Source of the DNA: Neostapfia colusana
Taxonomy: Eukaryota > Streptophyta > Magnoliopsida > Poales > Poaceae
Assembly (NCBI GenBank): GCA_030760725.1
Contig: JASWHV010000001.1
Coordinates: 74,855,683 to 74,919,682 of the forward strand
DNA: 64,000 bases
Reading direction: 5' to 3'
The position numbers were made by a program, and so were the translations under genes. This document shows positions 55,542 to 64,000 of the stretch, piece after piece (the stretch's first letter is position 1; every line of letters begins with the position of its first letter). The notes beneath the pieces were generated by a model. The model had not been told where the DNA came from. It ran no database searches and saw only the letters and a list, made by a program, of their open reading frames with translations.

Positions 55542-56321
55542 ATGGTTCGCATGATTCGTACCGCTCGCAAGTCCACAGGAGGGAGAGTTCCCGTAGTTGC
55601 CCTTGCCGAGAGAGAGGAGAGCCGTCCGGTGACGTACCTTTCCTACGGATTGGCAGTAGGAGGCTTATTGCGCCGACTTCGGCATATGCTCGAAGTCGCC
55701 AGCAATACGGGCAAGCTAATCATCCACTATAACTCCACCAGGACCATCCGTGAGAAGAGGGAAGAATGGAGTTCGGAGATGAGGATTATACACGAAAATC
55801 AGCTGCTTAAGATCCACCACTCTCCAGCTTGTCGAGCAACACAGGTCGATGCGGAGAAAGATGTCACCTGGGAGGCCATCACCTGCCAGAGTCACATCTA
55901 TCGTTGCCACTTGGACAAAACTGAGTACATGTATGTCCTCCAACGTGAGAGTGGTACCACGGAGTACAAGTACCCGCCAGTGCAGCAAGGGACTTCCCAT
56001 GAGCACATGGACTTGTGCTTGGAGGATGCTGCTATGCTCAGCACTCGACCGCAGGAGTGTCAACAAGAGCTTCAGGACGTCCGGGACACCCTGAAGGAAA
56101 CGGAGGCGTTGCTGCGAGCCTGCTTAAAGGCGAGAGAAAGAGGAGATGGGAATGAAATGTGTGTCACCGTGAATGATACATGGACTCCGGACTCCCCGAA
56201 TCGCCGAGCGATCAGGCGTCGTCGCACTTCTCCACCAGCAGCCTCCCCACCCAAAGCAGAGTCAGAAGGAAGCCGAAATGATGAGGAAGATCCCGGGGAG
56301 CCAGCTCAAGAAAACGAGTAG
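55542..56321 (+). CDS. Intact extra ORF of element D with histone H3-tail-like N-terminus
   Basis: 259 codons without interruption, from an ATG directly after CTCTTTGTTTTAG. Counted from Met, residues 7-14 are TARKSTGG, identical to and in register with histone H3 residues 6-13. Arg3, Pro17, Leu21 and Ala22 also match H3 at equivalent places. Lys10 and Ser11 correspond to H3K9 and S10. H3K4 and K14 equivalents are Ile and Arg, and K18 is Val. The following REESRPVTYLSYGLAVGGLLRRL and the middle part (HIYRCHLDKTEYMYVLQRE) match nothing I know. A predicted coiled coil lies at about 170-205, then RRAIRRRRTSPP (possible nuclear signal) and an acidic C-terminus. The element C copy differs by few residues and one stop. 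Function unknown; a chromatin-mimic role is hypothesis. Confidence 0.85.
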   Translation: MVRMIRTARKSTGGRVPVVALAEREESRPVTYLSYGLAVGGLLRRLRHMLEVASNTGKLIIHYNSTRTIREKREEWSSEMRIIHENQLLKIHHSPACRATQVDAEKDVTWEAITCQSHIYRCHLDKTEYMYVLQRESGTTEYKYPPVQQGTSHEHMDLCLEDAAMLSTRPQECQQELQDVRDTLKETEALLRACLKARERGDGNEMCVTVNDTWTPDSPNRRAIRRRRTSPPAASPPKAESEGSRNDEEDPGEPAQENE

Positions 56322-56625
56322 TGTAGAGTCCTTACCTTAGTTAGCAAGATGTCGAATAGTCGAGTCGTTAAGTTAAGTTAATGGTGCGTTAATGCTTGGT
56401 GTGTGACGTGAGTTGTGGAAGCCATGAGCAATTGTCCACAGCCTCGTCTTTAGATTGTTTTGCTTTGGTGTGTGAACCCACATGAAATAATATTACATTA
56501 ATTTTTGTGTGAGAAATGAACCCTCAGAAAAGTATAACAAAGCCTCAACACTTCAAAGTACAAACAAATGAAAGTAGTAAGATGATACTAAATGCTTTCA
56601 AATTAACATTGGTTGATTCTGCCAG

Positions 56626-59600
56626 ATGGCCAGAAGAGGAAAAGGACGTGCTGCCAACCCGCCAACAACAACGATGAGGCATGCAACCCTCATCTTTCTG
56701 GAGGCCAGGACAGGCGTGGTCGCCGTGAAGAAGTTGATCCTCTCCACCAAATGCTGGAGAATCAAAATCAGCTCATCCAGAACTTGACTCAAGTGGTGGC
56801 CAACTTGCATCAAGTTCCACCTCCACAAGCTGCACCACGCCAACCAAGGTTGAGTGAGTTTCTAGGAACTCAACCTCCAAAGTTTGCAAGTTCTGCTGAA
56901 CCTCTGGAGGCAGATGATTGGCTGAAGACCATTGAAAGTAAGATGAGGATCATACAGTGCCAAGGGTATGAGAGAGTGCTGTTTGTCTCTCATCAATTGC
57001 ATGGACCTGCTGCTGATTGGTAGACCGCCAACGTGGCCGCCCATCATGACCCTGAGAACATCACTTGGGAAGATTTCAAGCGTAGATTCCGCAACCATTA
57101 CATCCCAAGAGGTGAACTCAAAAACAAGAGGAAGGAGTTTTTGGGACTGCAGCAGGGAAACATGACGGTGAGGGAATACCTCACTAAAATTACTCAACTA
57201 TCCCGTTATGCCCCACGGGACATAGAGACTGACGAGCAGAAACAGGATTGTTTCGTGGAGGGACTTACCGCAGAAATGCAGTGTGCAATGTCCTCAAATG
57301 AGTATGAAAGCTTCCAAAAGGTGGTGGACAGAGCGTTTGTGGTGGAAAGGAAACTAAAGGCCTTGGAAAATGAGAATAAGAGGAAGGCCGGTTGGTCACA
57401 TCAAGCCTCGGGAAGCAACACTCGCCCCCGTATGATGCAGCAACCTACGGGGCTGACGAGCCGTGCTGCGGTACCCTACTCAGCACCAAGAGGGTACAAC
57501 CTGAACTACAGGCCTCCGGCAGCACCAGCACAGCCACCACGTCAGTTTGTACAGCAGCCTCGCCCTGCATATCCACCTCGACCAGCAGCGCAAGGACCCC
57601 CGAACCAACCCCAAGATAATAAAGGCCAAGCACCTAAGGTTGGGGTGCAATGTTTTAGCTGTGGTGAAGTGGGGCACTATGCCCATAAGTGCCTAAAGAA
57701 GAAGCCCGCGCAGCCACAACAGCAGAATGTAATGAGAGGACGGGTGAACCACGTCACTATGGAGGAAGCACAAGATGCACCCGACGTGGTAGTTGGTAAG
57801 TTTCCTGCCAATTTACACCTTGCAACCCTACTGTTTGATTCTGGTGCCACCCACTCATTTATTGCTCAAGGGTTTGTTAAGAAGTATGACCTAGCAACAA
57901 CACAAATGAACCATATGCTAGCCGTAAACTCTCCAGGTGGAGAAATAAGGACAATACAAGTGTGTCCCAAGGTGAATCTAGACATCAATGGGGTAGTGTT
58001 TACTGCTAACCTCATAGTGATAGATTCCCAAGGGATCGATATTATTTTGGGCATGGATTGGTTGACCAAACATAAGGGAATCATTCATTGTTCGACCAGA
58101 ACGGTGGAACTAACTCACCCTAGTGGCACAAGAGTAAAGTTCATAACAATACACGAGCCTAGGAGGGACATTAAATTAAATCAAGTTGAGGTGAAAGTGG
58201 AGGAGATCAGGATTATCCGGGAATATCCAGATGTTTTTCCGGAAGAATTGCCAGGTATGCCTCCCGATCGTGAAGTGAAATTTGCAATTGAGCTAGTTCC
58301 TGGAACAGCCCCGATATACAAGAGACCTTATCAGATGGACTCCAAGCAGCTAGAAGAACTCAAGGATCATTTGAGAGAATTGACGGGGAAGGGGTATATT
58401 CGCCCTAGTTCCTCACCATGGGGAGCTCCGGTGATATTTGTGCCCAAGAAAGACGGAACCTAAAGGTTATGCATGGATTACCGTGCTTTGAATGAGGTAA
58501 CCATCAAGAACAAGTACCCATTACCCCACATTGAAGACTTGTTTGATCAGTTGAGGGGAGCTTGTGTGTTCTCGAAAATTGATCTCAGGTCAGGATACCA
58601 CCAACTCAAGATAAGGCAAACTGATATTCCCAGGACAGCTTTCGTATCTCGGTACGGACTGTATGAATACACCGTCATGCCTTTCGGGCTAACTAACGCC
58701 CCGGCATACTTCATGTATCTCATGAACAAGGTATTCATGGAATATCTAGACAAATTTGTGGTGGTTTTCATAGATGGCATTCTTGTCTTCTCCAAAGATG
58801 AAGAAGAACATGAGAAACATCTAAGGTTGGTGTTGCAGAGGCTAAGAGAACACCAACTATATGCCAAGTTGAGCACGTGTGAGTTTTGGCTGAAGAGAGT
58901 TCCCTTCTTAGGACATATAATCTCGGAGGGAGGAATCTCCGTGGATCCTGCCAAAATCGAGGATATACAGAAGTGGAAGACCCCTGAAAATGTCGGGGAA
59001 GTTCGAAGCTTCTTGGGATTGGCTGGATACTATCGACGGTTTATTGAGGGATTCTCTAAGATCTCAAGACCCCTCACCAAACTGTTGGAGAAGGGAATCA
59101 CATTCACATGGACGCCACAGTGCGAGACGAGTTTTCAGGAGCTAAAGAAAAGATTGACAACAGCCCCAGTGTTGGTTATGCCAGATATGCAGAAGAATTT
59201 CACGGTGTACTGCGATGCCTCTGGAAACGGGTTGGGATGTGTTCTCATGCAAGAAGGGCATGTCGTGGCTTATGCATCCCGGCAGCTTCAGAAGCACGAG
59301 AAGAACTATCCTACACATGACCTAGAACTAGCCGCAGTGGTACACGCGTTGAAAATTTGGCGGCACTATTTGATGGGGAAGAGGACCGAGATATATACGG
59401 ATCATAAGAGTTTGAAGTATATTTTCACACAGCCAGATCTCAACCTCAGACACAGGAGATGGTTAGAGCTAATCAATGACTTTGATGTGGGCATCAACTA
59501 TCATCCTGGGAAGGCAAACGTCGTGGCCGATGCTTTAAGTCGGAAAGTGCAAGTCAATGAGTTGAGTTTAAAAGACATGCCTGCAGAATTGAAGGATGAG

Positions 59601-61094
59601 GTTATAAGGCTCAATCTATGCCTGGTAAATAGTGGTGAAGCCATCGCCATGGAAGTGGACTCCACACTAGAGCGAGACATACGCGAGGGTCAAAAGAATG
59701 ATGAGAAGATACAAGAGATCAGACAACTCATCAAGGAAAATAAAGCTCCGGGTTTCAGAGAGGATGAACAAGGTACGGTGTGGCACGGGAAAATGATCTG
59801 TGTGCCTAAAGTAAAGGAGATCCGTGAATCGATTTTGAAGGAGGCTCACGATTCTGACTATTCCATCCATCCTGGGAGTACGAAGATGTACCAGGACCCC
59901 AAGAGCAGGTATTGGTGGTATGGTATGAAGCGAGATGTCGCGGAACATGTTGCCCTATGTGACACATGTCAGTTGGTGAAAGCAGAACATCAACGACCCG
60001 CAGGATTATTGCAACCACTCAAAGTGCCTGAATGGAAATGGGAAGAAATCAGCATGGATTTCATCGTGGGATTGCCTAGGACCCAATCAGGATATGATTC
60101 GATATGGGTCATCATTGATAGGCTAACAAAGGTAGCTCACTTCATCCCCGTGAAGGAAAGCTACAACGGATCCAAATTGGCAGAGTTGTACATGTCAAGG
60201 ATCGTGTGTTACCATGGAGTGCCAAAGAAGATTGTGTCGGATCAAGGAACACAGTTCACCTCAAGGTTCTGGTAGAAGTTGTATGAAACCATGGGAACCC
60301 ATCTGAATTTCAGCTCTGCCTATCATCCCCAAACCAACGGGCAGACAGAGAGAACCAATCAAATCCTTGAAGATATGCTGAGGGCATGTGCACTCAAAAA
60401 CAATCGGAGTTGGGACAAGAACTTACCGTATGCGGAGTTTTCCTATAACAATAGCTATCAAGCAAGTATGAAGATGTCACCGTTTGAAGCTTTGTACGGG
60501 AGGAAGTGCAGAACTCCCCTATTTTGGAACCAAACAGGGGAAAGTAAAGTGTTTGGTCCAGAAGTACTACAAGAAGCCGAGGCGAAGGTAAGGGAAATTC
60601 GCAACAATTTGAGGATAGCACAGACACGCCAAAAGAGCTATGCCGATGTACGAAGAAGAGAGCTCGTTTTCAACGTGGGAGACTATGTCTATCTCAAGGT
60701 GCCCCCTATCAGAGGACTTCGTCGGTTCAAGGTGAAAGGGAAGTTGTCACCTCGATACATCGGACCCTTTCAAGTTTTGGAGAGGAAAGGCGAAGTGGCG
60801 TATCAACTAGAATTACCGGCTCGTCTATCGGATGTGCACGATGTATTCCATGTGTCACAACTCAAGAAATGCCTGAGGACGCCTGAGGAGGTGTTACCCA
60901 TGAATGAAGTGAACGTAGCTGAGGATTTGTCTTATGCCGAGCAACCATACAAGATTTTGGAGACAATGGAACGCCTCACCAGAAATAAAAGAATCCGGAT
61001 GTGCAAGGTGCAGTGGAAGCATCACTCAGAAGAGGAAGCCACCTGGGAGCGGAAAGATGAGCTCAAGGCACAATTTCCGGAATTGTTTTCTTAG
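56626..61094 (+). pseudogene. gag-pol polyprotein of element D (frameshift and three stops)
   Basis: ATG at 56626 after TTGATTCTGCCAG. A 1-bp deletion near 56659, relative to C, shifts the gag start. Stops are at 57021-57023 (TGG to TAG), 58461-58463 (CAA to TAA) and 60273-60275 (CAG to TAG). Otherwise one continuous frame carries gag with CCHC knuckle CFSCGEVGHYAHKC, protease DSGA, RT, RNase H TVYCDASGNGLG, integrase HHCC and DDE core, and chromodomain CKVQWKHHSEEEATWE. The RT catalytic motif FIDD reads FIDG (58776-58778), so polymerase activity would be lost even without the stops. The element would depend on proteins from another copy. Confidence 0.92.
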
Positions 61095-61123
61095 AACCAC
61101 CAATCTCGAGGACGAGATTTCTT

Positions 61124-61139
61124 TTAAGGGGGGTAGAGC
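61124..61139 (+). other. Polypurine tract of element D
   Basis: TTAAGGGGGGTAGAGC immediately before the 3' LTR, identical to C. Confidence 0.88.
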
Positions 61140-64000
61140 TGTAACACCCCAAAATTTTGATTCAAAACCCTAAATCATGTTAAGAGGGGGATTTAAAAAT
61201 TTTTGGACGTGTTGCAAGTTTTGCAAAAATTCAAATTCAAACTGGAATTTAAATTAAACTCAAATCAGAAAAGAAATAGAAAAAGAAAAAGAGAAAATAG
61301 AAAAAAATCGGCCAGTGGGCCGAAACCCACCAGCCGGCCCAGCCAGCGCCCGCGCCAGCCGCAGCCGCGCGCGCTGCTGCCTCACACTGACAGGCGGGGC
61401 CCACCCGATCGTCGTCTACCTCGCGCCAGCGCCGGACTCCCTCGCGCCCGAATCAAAACCGATCGGGATTTCGGCGTATCCCCGCTGAATTCTGTTCGTA
61501 GGCGACGCGGACATGATCTAAACCACCCCGCCGCCTTCCCCCGTCTATAAAAACCCCGGCCTCGTTCTGTTTTCCCCACGCGATCGCCGATTTTTCCTCC
61601 GGTGAGAACCGAGACTTCTCCGGCGAATTCTGGCTGATCTAAGCTCGGAAATTCCGATCTAACTCGCTGGTCTTGATCCACCGCCTCCGGGGAACCTTGC
61701 AGGTGCAGAAAACTCGGTGACTTGCGGTGTAAACCCAGCGCCGACGAGCTTCGCCGTGGTTTCGCCTCGGACCTCGTCGCCGATCACTTTCCAGGACCTC
61801 CGAGCTCAAGAAAACCCCCGAGGTGAGATCCCCGACCTCCCCTCTACCGATCTATACCATAAAATCACAGTTCTAGGAAAAATTCCCAAGATCCGAAAGT
61901 TTCCGGCGAGATCGCCGCTTCCCGCCGCCGGCAGCGCCGCCCGCGCTCGATCAGAGCGACGTGGCCGCTTGTGCGCCGTTTATTTTAAATCGCACGATAG
62001 GGTTTAAATCCCCGCGTACCGGTTCGATGTTATAATCTCGGCCGTCGGTTTAAAATCGGACGGTCCACGTCAGCCCCGCGTTTTAAAGACTGGAAATCTT
62101 ACGTGCTACCCCCTGGGGTTCTCGGGAAATAAGAGCTAACCCCGGAAACTTCTGATCTAGCCCCTGGAACTCCAGAAAATCATGTAAATTCATTTAAAAA
62201 TCAGTTTTGGCCCCTGGACTTAATGAAAATTAGGAAAAACACCTCTGATAAGTGTAGCTAGACCCCTGGAAATTCTGAAAATAATATTATAGACCCTATA
62301 ATGGGGTGAGTTTACCTTTTTAGCCCTGTTTAGTAATTAAATTAGGAAATTGAATATGTGGCTAGTGTTTAAAAATTAAAAAAGTGGGACTAACATATTG
62401 TCAAAATTTAATTAAAGACTTTCTCAGTGTTTAGGAAACTTTGGAGTGAAATAAAAACATATTTTGGGCTGAATTGAATCTGTTTAATTTATTATTCACA
62501 TTTAGGGACACATTTTTAAGTAAAGAATAGTTATAGAAAATAGGGAAAATAATTGTGAAATAGATTACATCAGAGGCAAAGGTCAAAATATGTTATTAAA
62601 TTATTTAGGACCAGAACCTATTCTGTTTAGATGATTGTCTTACTATTTTCATAATAAAGTACACATTTATGCATAGGAAATAAATCTGAAAATATAGCAA
62701 CTAGTAAATGATAAATGGAGTTTCTAAAATCCAAAGAATTCAGTTTAGGGTTGGTAGAAATTCTGAAGACACATATGGAGAAGAAAAATACCCTTCATGC
62801 ACACTTGGTAGCTAAAAGGTGTATCAATTGAATATAAGGAATTTATTTAAATTGGAAACTCATATATTATATACAAACATAAATATGAATACAAAAGTAG
62901 AAATCAAATGCACATGTTTAAAAGTGCATGGAAGCCAAAATCAACACACATAGAGTAACCACAACACATAGAAATGAGAATGACTTTCATAAATATGAAT
63001 GTGTGGTTTGTATGAAATGGAAGAGTGAACCATGTCTTATGGATTGTTGTTTTTCTTTTGCTATGTGTGATGGTATGATGTAGAACCTGCTCAAGAGCAA
63101 GTTATTCCTTTCCAAGATCAGGACTACCTATTTCAAGAGCAGCAGGAAGGAGGCAAGTGTCCTTGACCACTTTGATCCTATGCTAGGATGTGTAGATAGA
63201 AATTATTTGCATTGTCAAATGAAATATGAAACCCATGTTAGGAAGTTTCCCTAGAATTGCATTATCTTGTTTCCTTGTAGCTTGGGTTGGGATTTATTTT
63301 ATCATGTCATTTATTATTATGCATATGCTTAGCCATGCTTAGAATGGAATATTTGGGATATGAGATCATCAGTTTATTTTACCATACTCTTGAATGAGAT
63401 ATTGTGAGTTATGTAGAGGTAGGGATCAAGGCAAGTTGGATGTTTTGGTTGTGTGCTGGGTGCACGAGACTCGGGTTTGTGTTTAGTACTTGCCTGGATC
63501 CTAAGGACCGGTTCATGGAGCATGTAACCTGGCTTTACCGTGCCAACCACATGCTGAGATGGGGCAGCTTGGCCAATTAATTAGGTGTATCCCCGGCGTA
63601 GTATGGGTGTGTTGGATGGTGCGGGAAATAGGTGTCAGCTGGACTACCATATGAACCGCAAGGCTCAAGAGGGGGCCACTGCTGCGGGGTTGGAGCCTCT
63701 TGTATGCTGTTAGGGGTGAAACCTCAGTGGGCCCACGCTCGTCGGGAATCCCTTTGTAAAGGCTTCGTAGTGATCTCCTGGCTACACACCTGGGAAGTGT
63801 GAATGTGGTTCGTAACCACTGGCATAATGGAGGTTCTTTTAGTCCACCCGGCAACGGGGGATGAAATCACTACATGTGGGTACAGTGGTGCAAACTCTGC
63901 AGAGTCAAAACTGTCATGACAGCCGTGCTCACGGTCAAGAGCGGCTTGGACTTATTCATGATTAGAGGATTGATGGTTTTGGAAGTTGTGGATGTTAAGC
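61140..64000 (+). repeat. 3' LTR of element D, truncated by window end
   Basis: Direct copy of the first 2.86 kb of 51890-55322, with TATA box at 61546-61553. Small indels are visible, e.g. a 9-bp loss in the CCGCCGTGCGCCGCCGG stretch near 61926. Confidence 0.93.

Larger units (their letters stand above)
51890..64000 (+). mobile_element. Tekay-type Ty3/gypsy chromovirus D (right end outside window)
   Basis: 5' LTR 51890-55322, primer site, extra ORF, gag-pol, polypurine tract and a 3' LTR from 61140 that runs off the window. Layout and sequence are very close to element C, but the first 60 bp of the LTRs differ enough to mark a separate subfamily branch. The extra ORF is intact. Gag-pol has one frameshift and three stops, and the reverse transcriptase has lost a catalytic Asp. 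The right target duplication cannot be seen (left flank tccta). Confidence 0.94.

Overview
This is a stretch of plant nuclear DNA, most likely from a grass and plausibly a panicoid or andropogonoid one. The evidence is intron-bearing plant genes with grass-like GC-rich first exons, Tekay- and Reina-type chromovirus retrotransposons, RTE-clade LINEs, hAT/Mutator/CACTA-type DNA elements and a TRIM. There are no prokaryotic features. About three quarters of the window is transposon-derived, and many of the elements are nested.

Layout. 1-6513: a Reina-like chromovirus (B) interrupted by a second one (A, 268-5356). 6514-8100: unassigned DNA. 8102-21190: a palindromic TRIM cluster split by a complete 12.7-kb Tekay-type element (C, 8130-20809). 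21191-26478: a patchwork of a Tat-type gypsy gag carrying a LINE fragment, a deleted copia element on the minus strand, and an LTR with a 111-bp tandem repeat. 26699-26977: an exon of a PRKRIP1/DUF1168 homologue (minus strand), head-to-head with RAD51D (plus strand, nine coding exons, 28308-42311). RAD51D introns 6, 7 and 8 hold a TIR element with a LINE inside, several more LINEs with a solo LTR, and a whole 5.5-kb gypsy element (E). 45059-46039: intronless CXIP4 (minus strand). 46194-48058: a long-TIR, Pack-MULE-like element carrying a broken MAP kinase kinase fragment and a solo LTR, ending about 150 bp from the CXIP4 start codon. 48711-49170: a fold-back MITE. 50216 onward: a CACTA terminus. 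50800-51880: an eroded Tekay-like LTR. 51890-64000: a second Tekay-type element (D), cut by the window end.

The host genes are a DNA-repair RAD51 paralogue (RAD51D), a CCHC zinc-knuckle RS-like nuclear protein (CXIP4) and a putative dsRNA/spliceosome-associated protein (PRKRIP1-like). Nothing in the sequence links them functionally beyond the shared, possibly bidirectional, promoter region of the first two.

The most unusual signal is an extra ORF between the primer-binding site and gag in both Tekay-type elements (C: 11779-12558; D: 55542-56321). Its N terminus aligns without gaps, from the initiator Met, to the histone H3 tail and keeps TARKSTGG with Lys9 and Ser10 in H3 register. These same elements carry a C-terminal chromodomain on integrase. 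A retroelement-encoded H3K9-tail mimic is a testable idea that I do not know to have been described. All functional statements about it are inference.
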